64,000 bases of DNA from Sphingomonadales bacterium Ga0077559 (GCA_001464315.1 LNFK01000065.1:1-64000), one strand, 5' to 3'. Positions 38,545-48,086 are shown, counted from the stretch's first letter. A program made the numbers and translations. Notes: generated by a model from the letters alone, not told the origin.

Positions 38545-39910
38545 CCTGATCTTTGTCGGCTATGTTGCGCTCATCATGCTGATGGCGTTCAAACGGCCAT
38601 TTTTGTTCACGTTGATATATGCCTATGTCGACATCGTTTCACCGCAACGGTTGAGCTATTTTTTGCTCAATTCGATACCGTTGTCGCTGATCCTATTCGT
38701 GCTGGCGTTTCTCGGATTTTTGATCAGCGATGACAAAAAGGACGTCCGCGTATCGCCGCGCTGGGTGCTTCTGCTCGTGTTGCTTGGCTATTGCGGTTAC
38801 ACCACGACGGTTGCTGCAGAACCTGTTGCAGCGCTCGAAAAATGGAGCTGGGTCTGGAAAGCACTGGTCTTTGCGGCATTCTTGCCGTTGACCCTGCGAA
38901 CAAAATTACGGATCGAAGCGCTGGTTCTGACGATGGTGCTGTGCGCATCGACGCTGATCGTGACCGGCGGCATCAAGACAGCGGCGGGCGGGGGCGGCTA
39001 TGGTTCGTTGGTGATCCTGATAGACGACAATAGCGGCCTGTTCGAAGGCAGCATCATTTCGACCGTAGCGATTACGATCATTCCGTTAATCCTGTGGCTG
39101 GCCAAGCATGGCACGATTTTCAAACCCGAATGGAAGGTCAGCCTGTATGCAGCGGCGCTGATTTTTGCCTGTTTGCTTATTCCAGTGGGTACGCAGGCGC
39201 GCACGGGGATCGTCTGCATTGGCGCGCTGGGAATATTGCTGCTTCGCTACGCACGCTATCGCATGCTTTATTTGGTAGGCGCAACCCTGGTCGCGCTCGC
39301 CGCGATTCCGTTTCTGCCGTCGAGCTTTACCGACCGCGCCGACACCATCAAAAACTACAAAGCCGATGAGTCCGCTTCAACCCGGATCGCTGTGTGGGCG
39401 TGGACCTGGGATTATGTGAAAGAGCATCCGATGGGCGGTGGCTTCGACGTCTATCGCCAGAATCGCATCAGATATGACATTGCCCAAAAAGACATTCCGG
39501 GGCAGCCTACCGATTCCTATGCACCAGAGGTCAAGGAAATCGTCGATCAGGGCCGTGCATTTCATTCAAGCTATTTCGAGATGCTCGGAGAGCAGGGTTT
39601 TCCAGGCCTGTTCATGTGGCTGATTATCCAGGTCGGCGGGGTTTGGCGGATGGAAGTTATCGCGCGCATGTACCGCAAACGAAACCGCGAAGACGAAGCG
39701 TGGGTCGCACCTCTGGCAACGGCTTTGCAGAACAGCCAGATCATCTATCTTGTTGGATCATTGTTCGTCGGCATTGCATTTCAAGCCTTTTTCTTCATGC
39801 TAACCGCGTTACAAATTGGCCTTGACACCTATCTTTCACGGCGGCGGCGCGAGGCGGCGTGGAAGCCGATCAACCGCCAGCGGGCACAACTGGCTGCGCC
39901 TGTCGCGTGA
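38537..39910 (+). CDS. Putative O-glycosylation ligase, exosortase-A-associated (Wzy/O-antigen ligase fold)
   Basis: 457 residues from ATG MRDLIFVGYVALIMLMAFKRPF, the conserved start of the exosortase-A-associated O-ligase family (TIGR03097, from memory). About ten to twelve membrane helices flank the large periplasmic loop typical of O-antigen ligases, containing FTDRADTIKNYKADESASTRIAVWAWTWDYV and later GRAFHSSYFEMLGEQGFPGLFMWL. It would transfer or polymerise a lipid-linked glycan. The track start lies inside the preceding small gene. Confidence 0.87.
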   Translation: MRDLIFVGYVALIMLMAFKRPFLFTLIYAYVDIVSPQRLSYFLLNSIPLSLILFVLAFLGFLISDDKKDVRVSPRWVLLLVLLGYCGYTTTVAAEPVAALEKWSWVWKALVFAAFLPLTLRTKLRIEALVLTMVLCASTLIVTGGIKTAAGGGGYGSLVILIDDNSGLFEGSIISTVAITIIPLILWLAKHGTIFKPEWKVSLYAAALIFACLLIPVGTQARTGIVCIGALGILLLRYARYRMLYLVGATLVALAAIPFLPSSFTDRADTIKNYKADESASTRIAVWAWTWDYVKEHPMGGGFDVYRQNRIRYDIAQKDIPGQPTDSYAPEVKEIVDQGRAFHSSYFEMLGEQGFPGLFMWLIIQVGGVWRMEVIARMYRKRNREDEAWVAPLATALQNSQIIYLVGSLFVGIAFQAFFFMLTALQIGLDTYLSRRRREAAWKPINRQRAQLAAPVA

Positions 39911-39973
39911 CCTCATGAACCGGTGCAGCCTCCTATGGTTGTAAGCAACGCCCATAGCCTCTAATGGCGACAC

Positions 39974-41146
39974 ATGACTGTACGGGCCGCACCAAAAACT
40001 CTTCAAATAGACGCTGATTCATTTTTGCCCCGATTACAGGGATATTCGGATACGCTTATCGAATGGGTACAGGGTAATGCGGTCGAGCTCGGCATCGCAC
40101 TGGCCGCCGCAGTTATTGTCTTTTTGCTGCTAAGCTGGCTGAAACGTATAGCGGCAAAGATCGCCCGCGAGAACGAAAATCGCGCTGAACTAAAATCAAT
40201 CATCGCACGAACGCTCGCCCGCACAAGCAAGTTTTTCCGTGTCATGGTCGCAGTCGAACTGGTCAATCGTTACGCCAATGCACCTGCTATGCTGGCGCGA
40301 ACAATCGATATATTGTTCACCATTGCCGTTGTTATCCAAGTCGCAATCTGGATGCGTGAAATCATTCTTGGGTTTGTTGAGCGGCGCGCGGGCAACGCGC
40401 AACACGAGCGCGATACGCTGGCAAGTGCGATGGTGCTGATTAGGCTTCTCGTAAGCTTCGCCGTGTTCGCCATTGCTGCCATAGTCATTCTCGATAATCT
40501 GGGTGTCAATGTAACCGGTTTGATTGCTGGACTTGGCGTTGGCGGCATTGCCATCGGGCTAGCCGCGCAGGGAATATTCTCTGACCTGTTTGCTGCTATT
40601 TCGATTATTTTCGACAAGCCGTTCAAGCGTGGCGACACGGTGAGCTATGACACCACGACTGCCCGGGTCGAAAAGATCGGTATGAAAAGCACGCGGCTAC
40701 GTGCTTTGACCGGCGAGGAAAAAATTATCTCGAACAGCAAGCTGTTGGATAAGGAAATTACCAACAACACGCTGACCATTTACCGGCGCGTCAGTTTCCC
40801 GCTTAGCCTGGTGTACCACACCCCGCCCGCTACTGCGGCTGCTGTACCGGACATCTTGCAGGGGATTGTTGAAGCCAATGACTGCGAATTCATCCGTGCT
40901 GGCTTCAATACATTCGGTCCGAGCGCGCTTGATTTTCAGCTGGTGTTCGATGTCCCCAGCGACGATGTCGAGATAATGTTTAAGGCGCGCCACGCCATTG
41001 GCATTGCGATTGTCGAGCGGTTTGACCGCGAAGGCATCGAGTTCGCCTATCCGACACAAACGACCTATACAGCGTCGCCTGATGGCACCTTGGTGATGCC
41101 TTATGCGTCACCCCCGGCATCGCCGAATCCGCGCACCAAAGCCTGA
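39974..41146 (+). CDS. MscS-family mechanosensitive ion channel
   Basis: 390 residues. An N-terminal extension with two to three membrane helices is followed by the pore-lining helix region (VTGLIAGLGVGGIAIGLAAQGIFSDLFAAISIIFDKPFKRGDTVS), which is the MscS signature with the GLGVGGIAIGLAAQ stripe and the beta domain starting FKRGD. The C-terminal cytoplasmic domain extends to about residue 370. It opens under membrane tension to release solutes in hypo-osmotic shock. Confidence 0.92.
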   Translation: MTVRAAPKTLQIDADSFLPRLQGYSDTLIEWVQGNAVELGIALAAAVIVFLLLSWLKRIAAKIARENENRAELKSIIARTLARTSKFFRVMVAVELVNRYANAPAMLARTIDILFTIAVVIQVAIWMREIILGFVERRAGNAQHERDTLASAMVLIRLLVSFAVFAIAAIVILDNLGVNVTGLIAGLGVGGIAIGLAAQGIFSDLFAAISIIFDKPFKRGDTVSYDTTTARVEKIGMKSTRLRALTGEEKIISNSKLLDKEITNNTLTIYRRVSFPLSLVYHTPPATAAAVPDILQGIVEANDCEFIRAGFNTFGPSALDFQLVFDVPSDDVEIMFKARHAIGIAIVERFDREGIEFAYPTQTTYTASPDGTLVMPYASPPASPNPRTKA

Positions 41147-41261
41147 TTCGCTTTCACGCGGATTTGCCAGCCAAGCATGCCGTAACGGCAAAAGTGCAGG
41201 GCTTGTATTGCGGCCCTAATCGGGCCACGATGCCGCAAAATTTAGCGGAGAAGGATATCTA

Positions 41262-41720
41262 ATGAGCACCATCACCCCAGCCGAACTAGCGACCAAAGTC
41301 GGCGAGCAAATCGGCACGTCCGAATGGATATTGGTCGATCAGGGCATGATCAACAAGTTCGCAGATGCAACAGGCGACCACCAGTTTATTCACGTCAATG
41401 AAGAGATGGCGAAAATGACCCCGTTCGGCGGAACCATCGCCCATGGTTTTTTGACGCTGTCGCTGTTTCCGGTGATGAGCGCAAAGTCTGATTGCCCCAA
41501 GATCGAAGGCGTCAAAATGGGCGTAAATTACGGTGGCAACAAAACGAGGTTCCTGTCGCCTGTCCGTTCAGGCAAGCGGGTGCGCGGTCATTTCAAATTG
41601 CTTGAGCTTACCGAAAAGCGCCCCGGCCAATGGCAGCAAACATTGGAGTTTACGGTCGAGATCGAAGGCGAAGACAAGCCCGCCTTGCAGGCCGAATGGA
41701 TCAGCCAGTTTTTCGTATAA
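41262..41720 (+). CDS. MaoC-family (R)-specific enoyl-CoA hydratase-like protein
   Basis: 152 residues with the hot-dog-fold MaoC motif: FADATGDHQFIHVNEEMAKMTPFGGTIAHGFLTLSLFPVM, in which the Asp-His pair (GDHQF) hydrates enoyl-CoA. Length matches single-domain hydratases. A good site (GGAGAAGGAT) precedes the ATG. It sits 24 bases upstream of a thiolase, so the pair probably acts on acyl-CoA or PHA precursors; the direct substrate is unknown. Confidence 0.9.
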   Translation: MSTITPAELATKVGEQIGTSEWILVDQGMINKFADATGDHQFIHVNEEMAKMTPFGGTIAHGFLTLSLFPVMSAKSDCPKIEGVKMGVNYGGNKTRFLSPVRSGKRVRGHFKLLELTEKRPGQWQQTLEFTVEIEGEDKPALQAEWISQFFV

Positions 41721-41744
41721 TTTTTAATTTAAGGAACCATTCCC

Positions 41745-42923
41745 ATGCGTGATGCAGTCATCGTTTCAACCGCCCGTACCGCCATCGGCAAAGCCTATCG
41801 CGGCGGGTTCAATGCAACTTCCGGACCAACCCTAGGCAGCTATTCGTTGAAGGCCGCTGTTGAGCGTGCCGGCATCGACGGCGCGGAGGTGGACGACGTG
41901 CTTTGGGGTTCGGCACTTCAACAGGGTACCCAGGCAGGTAACCTCGCGCGTCAGGTTCTTCTGCGTGCTGGTTTGCCAATCACCACTTCCGGTATGACGA
42001 TGGACCGTCAGTGCTCGTCGGGCCTGATGTCGATTGCGACGGCCGCAAAGCAGATTATCGTGGACAATGTCGATATCATGGCGGCTGGCGGTCAGGAATC
42101 GATCAGCCTCGTCCAGACCAAGGAAATGCGCGTTGCGCCCGACCGCGATTTGATTGCGATGCACCAGAATGTCTATATGCCGATGCTGCAAACCGCCGAG
42201 GTCGTCGCCAAGCGGTACAATATCAGCCGCGACGCGATGGACGAATATGCCCTGCAATCGCAGCAGCGCACCGCCGCCGCACAAGCCGCCGGCTATTTCG
42301 ATGCAGAGATCGTTCCTGTCACCACGACGATGAACGTGACCAACAAGGAAACCGGCGATGTAACTCAGAAAGAGGTGACCATCGCCAAGGACGAAGGCAA
42401 TCGCGCCGATACGCAGCTTTCCGGTTTGCAGGCACTGCAACCCGTGCTCGGCCCAGACATGACCATCACCGCAGGCAACGCAAGCCAGTTGTCCGATGGT
42501 TCTTCGGCGAGCGTGCTTATGGAAGCCAAGGTTGCCGAGAAAAAGGGCCTCAACCCGCTTGGCCGCTACGTCGGCATGGCGGTCGCTGGCACCGAGCCAG
42601 ACGAAATGGGCATTGGTCCGGTTTACGCCATCCCCAAATTGCTTCAGCGGTTCGGCCTCGAAATCGACGATATTGGTATCTGGGAACTGAATGAGGCGTT
42701 CGCGGTGCAGGTCCTCTATTGCCGCGACAAATTGGGCATTCCGAACGAACTGCTCAACGTCAACGGTGGCTCCATCTCGATTGGCCACCCCTACGGCATG
42801 ACCGGCGCGCGTTGTACCGGCCATGCGCTGATTGAAGGCAAAAGACGCGGGGCCAAATACGGCGTCGTCACGATGTGCGTCGGCGGCGGCATGGGTGCGG
42901 CTGGATTGTTCGAGATTTTCTAA
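41745..42923 (+). CDS. Acetyl-CoA acetyltransferase (thiolase)
   Basis: 392 residues of the thiolase family. The nucleophile is Cys90 in MDRQCSSGL, the catalytic His348 is in [12 protein letters not shown] and the second cysteine Cys378 is in [15 protein letters not shown]. Such enzymes condense or cleave beta-ketoacyl-CoA; degradative versus biosynthetic use cannot be told here. AAGGAACC precedes the ATG. It is in line with the MaoC gene (24-base gap) and an ABM gene (21-base gap). Confidence 0.95.
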   Translation: MRDAVIVSTARTAIGKAYRGGFNATSGPTLGSYSLKAAVERAGIDGAEVDDVLWGSALQQGTQAGNLARQVLLRAGLPITTSGMTMDRQCSSGLMSIATAAKQIIVDNVDIMAAGGQESISLVQTKEMRVAPDRDLIAMHQNVYMPMLQTAEVVAKRYNISRDAMDEYALQSQQRTAAAQAAGYFDAEIVPVTTTMNVTNKETGDVTQKEVTIAKDEGNRADTQLSGLQALQPVLGPDMTITAGNASQLSDGSSASVLMEAKVAEKKGLNPLGRYVGMAVAGTEPDEMGIGPVYAIPKLLQRFGLEIDDIGIWELNEAFAVQVLYCRDKLGIPNELLNVNGGSISIGHPYGMTGARCTGHALIEGKRRGAKYGVVTMCVGGGMGAAGLFEIF

Positions 42924-42944
42924 GCTTCCCGAAAGGAACCAGAT

Positions 42945-43238
42945 ATGAGCGCTGTAGGCGTAATCGCGACATTGACCGTCGCAGAGGGCAAGAATGCCGA
43001 GTTTGAAGCAGTGTTCGCTGAACTATCGGCGGCGGTGAACGCCAATGAACCGGGCAACGAATTTTATTCGCTGACCCGGTCAAAAGCCAATCCGCAAATT
43101 TACAAAGTGCTTGAACGTTATGTTGATCAGGCTGCCTTGGACGCGCACGGTAAAACCGATTATTTCCGTGCCGCGGGTCCAAAGCTCGCACCCTGTTTGG
43201 CAGCAGCGCCCGATATCGAATATCTGGACGCCTTTTAA
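42945..43238 (+). CDS. ABM-domain (quinol monooxygenase-like) protein
   Basis: 97 residues: IATLTVAEGKNAEFEAVFAELSAAVNANEPGNEFYSLTRSKANPQIYKVLERYVDQAALDAHGKTDYFRAAG. The GNEFYSLTRS and ERYVDQAALDAH segments are those of the ABM/YgiN family. It is a likely dimeric ferredoxin-fold enzyme; substrate unknown. The second ABM gene in the window (with the MFS transporter) is only distantly similar. GAAAGGAACC precedes the ATG. Confidence 0.87.
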   Translation: MSAVGVIATLTVAEGKNAEFEAVFAELSAAVNANEPGNEFYSLTRSKANPQIYKVLERYVDQAALDAHGKTDYFRAAGPKLAPCLAAAPDIEYLDAF

Positions 43239-43261
43239 AATCAAACCTGTTTCAAATATTC

Positions 43262-43286
43262 GGAACACCTTCGTGCATTGTTCGTT
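43262..43286 (+). promoter_or_regulatory. EcfG-type general stress response promoter
   Basis: GGAAC, a 16-base spacer, then CGTT: exactly the alphaproteobacterial sigma-EcfG consensus. It lies in the gap between the ABM gene and the PPOX gene, placing a start site at about 43293, with AGGAGAC and the ATG at 43314 right behind. The downstream gene's family is itself called general stress protein 26. Confidence 0.8.
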
Positions 43287-43313
43287 TCCTGTGTACCCCA
43301 CAGGAGACGAACA

Positions 43314-43817
43314 ATGACGAACGACACCGAGATCAAAGAGAAATTCTGGAAAGCCCTAAAGTCCGACCGGACAATGTTCTTGGGCTTAGCCGACGGCGAA
43401 GACGGTCACGCACGGCCGATGACTGCGCAGCTGGATGATGAAGGCCTACAAGGCAATCTCTACCGCGGGCCGATCTGGTTTTTCACATCAACCGACAGCC
43501 AGTTATATCAAGAAATCGGGACTGGCGCCCGTGCGATGGCGCATTTCGCGTCGAAAGGGCATGAGGTTTGGGCGACCGTCCATGGCAATCTATCGCAGTC
43601 GCACGACGTTGCCGTCATCGAACGTTTGTGGAACCGCTTCGTCGCGGCTTGGTATGAGGGCGGCAAAGAAGACCCTAAGTTGGCCCTCATCCGGCTGGAC
43701 CCCGAAAGTGCCGAAATATGGATCGACGCGTCAAGCATGGTGGCAGGCATCAAGATGCTGCTCGGGATCGATCCCAAGGAAAACTATAAAGATAAGGTTG
43801 CCGAAGTAACTTTATAG
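43314..43817 (+). CDS. Pyridoxamine-phosphate-oxidase-like general stress protein
   Basis: 167 residues from ATG MTNDTEIKEKFWKALKSDRTMFLGLADG; the track adds 12 codons. The split-barrel flavin fold shows HARPMTAQLDD, GPIWFFTSTDSQLYQEI, HEVWATVHGNLSQSHD and ERLWNRFVAAWYEGGKEDPKLALIRLDPESAEIW, all features of COG3871 (general stress protein 26). It probably binds FMN or a related cofactor; the substrate is unknown. Driven by a well-formed EcfG promoter, so it is likely induced by general stress. Its stop overlaps that of dgcA. Confidence 0.88.
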   Translation: MTNDTEIKEKFWKALKSDRTMFLGLADGEDGHARPMTAQLDDEGLQGNLYRGPIWFFTSTDSQLYQEIGTGARAMAHFASKGHEVWATVHGNLSQSHDVAVIERLWNRFVAAWYEGGKEDPKLALIRLDPESAEIWIDASSMVAGIKMLLGIDPKENYKDKVAEVTL

Positions 43818-44807
43818 CAAATATGCGGGCGGGATGATTTTTCCGCCCGCAAAACCAAAACCTTTGGGCCGGTCTTGTGCCAACAAGGCCGGTCCATCAA
43901 GGTCCACCCAGTCAGCATCCTGTGCAACCAGAAACGCCGGCGCAATGCCGAGGCTGGTGGACAGCATGCATCCGACCATGATTTTCAAATCTTTAGCCTT
44001 AGCCGCTTCCGCGATTTTCAGGGCTTCGGTGAGCCCGCCCGCCTTGTCGAGTTTGATGTTCACCCCGTCATAATAAGGCGCGAGGCGTGCAACATCGGCG
44101 GCGCCGTGACAGCTTTCGTCGGCCAGTATGGGGAGCGGCGAGCTTATACCAGAAAGCATAAAGTCCTGTCCCTCCGGAACCGGCTGCTCGACCATTTCAA
44201 CGCCGAGTTTGGATAGGGCGTCTGCCTCGGCGGCGATATTGAGATCGCTCCAGCTTTCATTGGCGTCGACGATCAAACGGGCGTTGGGGGCTCCAGCCCG
44301 AACGGCGGCGACGCGGTCGCGGTCGGCCACTCCGGTCAGCTTCAGCTTAAGTAGCGCATATCCCTTTGCTGCGGCCGCAGCTGCATCGCGGTTCATCACC
44401 GCGGCGTCACCAAGCGAAATGGTGAGCGCTGTTTGCAACGGCCTAGGAGGAGTGTGCAGGCCAACCAGCTGCCACAATGCGAGCCCCGATGCCGTCGCTT
44501 CCAAATCCCACAAAGCGCAATCCAGCGCGTTCCTCGCGGCGCCCGGCGCCAACAGAATTTGTGTTAGATTTCGGGCTTCGACAACCCACAACGGCTCCAG
44601 TTCACCGATAATCCGGCCAACTTGCGCCAAGCAGCTTTCGGCGGTTTCGCCCTGATAATAGATCGCCGTGCCTTCGCCATAGCCGATATATTTGCCATCG
44701 CTCACCGCGACCACCAGCACATCGACGAATGTCTTTGCCCCGCGCGCGATGATGAACTGCCCCGCGACGGGCCAGCGTTCAACTGTTGCGGTTATTCGTA
44801 ACGCCAT
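43812..44807 (-). CDS. dgcA: Dipeptide epimerase (L-Ala-D/L-Glu epimerase family)
   Basis: 331 residues from ATG MALRITATVERWP, preceded by GTGAGGTC; the track start is 13 codons earlier. Enolase-superfamily barrel: the lysine pair is in LLKLKLTG, the metal ligands in LIVDANES, MVEQPVP and ILADESC, and the second lysine in VNIKLDKAGGLTEA. The LDK(A/T)GGLTEA form is typical of dipeptide epimerases such as N-acetyl-D-Glu racemase DgcA or Ala-Glu epimerase YcjG; which one is open. It would act in recycling of peptidoglycan peptides. Confidence 0.88.
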   Translation of the reverse strand: MALRITATVERWPVAGQFIIARGAKTFVDVLVVAVSDGKYIGYGEGTAIYYQGETAESCLAQVGRIIGELEPLWVVEARNLTQILLAPGAARNALDCALWDLEATASGLALWQLVGLHTPPRPLQTALTISLGDAAVMNRDAAAAAAKGYALLKLKLTGVADRDRVAAVRAGAPNARLIVDANESWSDLNIAAEADALSKLGVEMVEQPVPEGQDFMLSGISSPLPILADESCHGAADVARLAPYYDGVNIKLDKAGGLTEALKIAEAAKAKDLKIMVGCMLSTSLGIAPAFLVAQDADWVDLDGPALLAQDRPKGFGFAGGKIIPPAYLL

Positions 44808-44876
44808 GACCTCACCCGCCACTCGATTGACAGGCAGTGTGGCCATATAAGTTTGATGTTACAAGGACTAAGCACC

Positions 44877-46115
44877 TTAGCCTTGATGCGTGACAATCCA
44901 GTCCTCAACCACAGGCGCGATTTTTTCGCGCCATTTGCTGCCATTGAAAATACCATAATGGCCAACTTCGGGTGCCATATGATATTTTTTGAGCGTGTCG
45001 GGCAGGCCGGTTGCGACCGTCAATGCCGCCTTGGTCTGGCCCAGGCCGCTAATATCATCGCGTTCGCCTTCGATGGCGAGGATCGCGATATCTTTGATAG
45101 CGCCGGGATCGACCAGCTTGCCGCGATAATTGAACTCGCCCTTGGGCAGCAAATGTCGCTGGAACACGGTGTCCACCGTCTGCAGATAAAATTCGGCAGT
45201 CATGTCGCACACCGCACGATATTCGTCGTAAAATTCCTTGTGCCGGTCAGCGCCTTCGCCATCGCCTTTGACCAGGTCCGAAAACATCGACCAATGGCTG
45301 ATCATATGATTGCCAAGGTTCATCGACATAAAGCCCGAAAGCTGAAGGAATCCCGGATATACGCGGCGACCCGAGCCTTTGTAATATGGCGGTACCGTCG
45401 CGATTACGTTCTGCACAAACCAGTTGTGCGGGCGCTTGGTAGCGTGGTTATTCACCGCAGTCGGTGCCTCGCGCGTGTCGATCGGCCCGCCCATCATGGT
45501 CAACGTACGCGGACGCAACGGGTGGTCGCTTGCGCTCATGATTGCGGCAGCGGCATAAGCAGGCACCGATGGCTGGCATACGGCAAGCATATTCGCGCCG
45601 CGCCCGCCTGCATCGGGGCCAATGAATTCAAGCCATTCGATAAGGTAATCGATATAGCCTTCCAGGTCGAAACCACCACCGGTCAGCGGCACATCGCGAG
45701 CATCTTTCCAGTCGGTAATGTAAACATCATGTGTCGGCAGCATACGCTCCACCGTTCCGCGCAACAAAGTCGCGAAATGGCCCGACATCGGTGCGCAAAT
45801 GAGCAGCTTCGGTTTGTCGGTGCTGCCTTCATAGGTGAAATGCTTGAGCTGTCCGAATGGCTTACGCGCCTCGTCAATTTCGGTAACTGGCAGATGCTTG
45901 CCATCGATGTCGACAAAATCGAGGCCAAAGGCTGGCTTGCCGCGCGGCAGGACCGAATGTGCGAATACGTCGAGCGCCGATGCCGCCACCGGAGCAAGGC
46001 CACCATAATTGAACGGGCCATTGGTGAAATTGTTGAGCCAGTCGGCCTGCTTCTGCGCAATCCAGCCCGCGCCTGCAAGCCAGCTGCGTTGAATATCATA
46101 TCCGGTATAAAGCAT
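44877..46115 (-). CDS. phaZ: Intracellular polyhydroxyalkanoate depolymerase
   Basis: 412 residues, cytosolic or granule-bound (no signal). The nucleophile is Cys180 in NMLAVCQPSVPAYAA, the cysteine version of the lipase box seen in intracellular PhaZ, with PMSGHFATLLRGTVERML and, near the end, MAPEVGHYGIFNGSKWRE carrying the histidine. It releases hydroxyalkanoate monomers from storage granules. Together with the thiolase and MaoC upstream this suggests PHA metabolism; phaC, phaB and phasins are not here. Confidence 0.94.
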   Translation of the reverse strand: MLYTGYDIQRSWLAGAGWIAQKQADWLNNFTNGPFNYGGLAPVAASALDVFAHSVLPRGKPAFGLDFVDIDGKHLPVTEIDEARKPFGQLKHFTYEGSTDKPKLLICAPMSGHFATLLRGTVERMLPTHDVYITDWKDARDVPLTGGGFDLEGYIDYLIEWLEFIGPDAGGRGANMLAVCQPSVPAYAAAAIMSASDHPLRPRTLTMMGGPIDTREAPTAVNNHATKRPHNWFVQNVIATVPPYYKGSGRRVYPGFLQLSGFMSMNLGNHMISHWSMFSDLVKGDGEGADRHKEFYDEYRAVCDMTAEFYLQTVDTVFQRHLLPKGEFNYRGKLVDPGAIKDIAILAIEGERDDISGLGQTKAALTVATGLPDTLKKYHMAPEVGHYGIFNGSKWREKIAPVVEDWIVTHQG

Positions 46116-46200
46116 ATATGCCCCTAATCATGTCGGCTCGGACTGTGCGAGCCATGTGGATAACGCATAAGCGCCTATTGTGCATTGCACCATAAAAAAG

Positions 46201-46224
46201 TTAAATCGATTTCCTGTCTTTAAT
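46201..46224 (+). repeat. Intergenic motif shared with position 63208
   Basis: TTAAATCGATTTC, then 4 bases, then CTTTAAT. The same two blocks recur at 63208-63230 with a 3-base gap, in both cases upstream of a plus-strand gene. A shared regulator site or promoter-like element is possible. Confidence 0.4.
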
Positions 46225-46259
46225 TGTGAGCATGACGTTGCACTGCTAGGCGGCGTGAC

Positions 46260-48086
46260 ATGAATGATTTATCCGCAGACTTGAAGAATGCGAGCGTCGC
46301 AATCGCCGAAGATAGCAAAACGACCGCTCCCTTGCCTGAAGGCAACAAGAAGCTCGGAAATCTTCGGATGGTCTGGAACCATACATCGGCCTATCCCAAA
46401 CAGATCATGTTCGCGCTGCTGGCGCTGACGGTGGCGGCGCTCGCGACATTGGCGATCCCTGCTGGTTTCCGGCTGGTGATTGACCGCGGCTTTGCTGCTG
46501 GCGGCGACCCGGCTGACATCGCACGCTGGTTCGAATATCTATTGCTGATTGTTGGCGTGATGGCGGTGGCGACAGCGTTCCGCTTCTATTTCGTGTCCTG
46601 GCTTGGGGAACGAACCGTTGCCGACATTCGGCTGTCGGTTAGCCGCAACCTGCTCCGCCAGAGCCCTGCTTTTTTCGAACATAACAGGCCTGCCGAAATT
46701 GCCAGCCGGATGACAAGCGACACAGCTGTTATCGAACAGGTTGTCGGAACTACTGTTTCCGTGGCGTTGCGCAACATAGTGATGGGAGTCGGCGGGACAA
46801 TCTATCTGTTCACGCTTGCGCCGCAACTCGCGATCGGGTTGCTGGTTGCCATTCCCGTGATCGTTGTTCCCATCGTTTTTATCGGGCGTAAGCTGCAATC
46901 GGCCTCACGTGCCAGTCAGGACCGGATTGCCGACGTGGGAACTATGATTTCGGAAACGCTTGGTGCAATGCGGATCGTTCAGGCGTTTGGCCAGGAAGGC
47001 CGGGAGGGCGAGCGATTCAGCGGCAGTGTCGAGAATACCTTTAGCACCGCAAAAAAGCGTATTCGCCTGCGGGCATTCATGACCGCCATTGTGATGGCGC
47101 TGATCTTCAGTGCGATAACACTTTTGATGTGGAAAGGCGCAATTGATGTGATCGAAGGCCGCCTGACGGGTGGAACCATCGCGGCGTTCGTATTGACGGG
47201 CGGACTAGTCGCCGGTGCTTTCGGCGCGCTCACCGAAGTCTATGGCGATCTGGTGCGTGGTGCCGGCGCTTCCGGGCGTCTCGCCGAGCTGCTCGCCGCC
47301 GAACCCGATATCGCGCCGCCAACCAAGCCGATAGCGCTGCCGGTGCCACCACGCGGTCAGCTTGAGTTCCAAAACGTCAATTTTCGTTACCCTACAAGGC
47401 CCGAAGTGTCAGCGCTGGAAAATTTCAGCCTGAAGGTCAGCCCTGGCGAAACCGTTGCTGTCGTCGGCCCGTCGGGCGCTGGCAAATCCACCTTGTTTCA
47501 GTTGGCGCAGCGCTTTTATGATCCTGAAAGCGGCGCAATTCGCATCGATGGTGTTGCGCTGACCAGCGCGGATCCGGCCGAAATCCGGTTGCGCATGGCT
47601 TATGTGCCTCAGGATACCGTGCTGTTTGCATCATCGGCGCGCGACAATCTGCGCTATGGCAACTGGCTGGCTGACGATGACGCCATTTGGCATGCCGCCG
47701 AACAGGCCAATGCTGCTACTTTCTTGCGCGAATTACCACAGGGACTTGATACTTATCTTGGCGAGGGCGGGGCGCGTCTGTCGGGAGGGCAGCGTCAACG
47801 GATCGCGATTGCGCGCGCGGTTCTCCGGCAAGCGCCGATTCTTTTGCTTGATGAGGCGACCAGCGCGCTTGATGCCGAAAGCGAGAAACTGGTGCAAGAT
47901 GCGCTTGAGCATCTCATGAAAAATCGAACCACCATAGTAATTGCGCACCGGCTGGCGACCGTCCGGTCGGCCGACCGCATCATCGTTATGGATCAGGGCA
48001 AAATCGTCGAGGAAGGCGATCATAATAAGCTCAGCGCTTCGGGCGGTCTATATGCCCGGTTGGCCAGCCTGCAATTCGACGCATGA
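46260..48086 (+). CDS. ABC exporter, fused permease-ATPase (lipid/multidrug type)
   Basis: 608 residues: a six-helix permease domain (about 40-330), then an ATPase domain with Walker A GPSGAGKST, the Q-loop in YVPQDTVLFASSARDNLRYG, signature LSGGQRQRIAIARAV and Walker B ILLLDEATSALDAES. One half-transporter, working as a homodimer. The MsbA-like layout suggests lipid or drug export; the substrate is not determined. The gene starts 144 bases from phaZ, divergently. Confidence 0.92.
   Translation: MNDLSADLKNASVAIAEDSKTTAPLPEGNKKLGNLRMVWNHTSAYPKQIMFALLALTVAALATLAIPAGFRLVIDRGFAAGGDPADIARWFEYLLLIVGVMAVATAFRFYFVSWLGERTVADIRLSVSRNLLRQSPAFFEHNRPAEIASRMTSDTAVIEQVVGTTVSVALRNIVMGVGGTIYLFTLAPQLAIGLLVAIPVIVVPIVFIGRKLQSASRASQDRIADVGTMISETLGAMRIVQAFGQEGREGERFSGSVENTFSTAKKRIRLRAFMTAIVMALIFSAITLLMWKGAIDVIEGRLTGGTIAAFVLTGGLVAGAFGALTEVYGDLVRGAGASGRLAELLAAEPDIAPPTKPIALPVPPRGQLEFQNVNFRYPTRPEVSALENFSLKVSPGETVAVVGPSGAGKSTLFQLAQRFYDPESGAIRIDGVALTSADPAEIRLRMAYVPQDTVLFASSARDNLRYGNWLADDDAIWHAAEQANAATFLRELPQGLDTYLGEGGARLSGGQRQRIAIARAVLRQAPILLLDEATSALDAESEKLVQDALEHLMKNRTTIVIAHRLATVRSADRIIVMDQGKIVEEGDHNKLSASGGLYARLASLQFDA

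Noticed and set aside
43825-43850. GC-rich hairpin GCGGGCGG/CCGCCCGC near the PPOX/dgcA stops
   Set aside because: No T tract follows on either strand, and the stem lies within the dgcA coding end (GGKIIPPAYLL), so it is not called a terminator.
44853-46127. A 424-codon open frame on the plus strand
   Set aside because: It lies antisense to phaZ, whose catalytic Cys box and length are convincing; the translated protein is rich in His/Arg/Cys and shows no domain.
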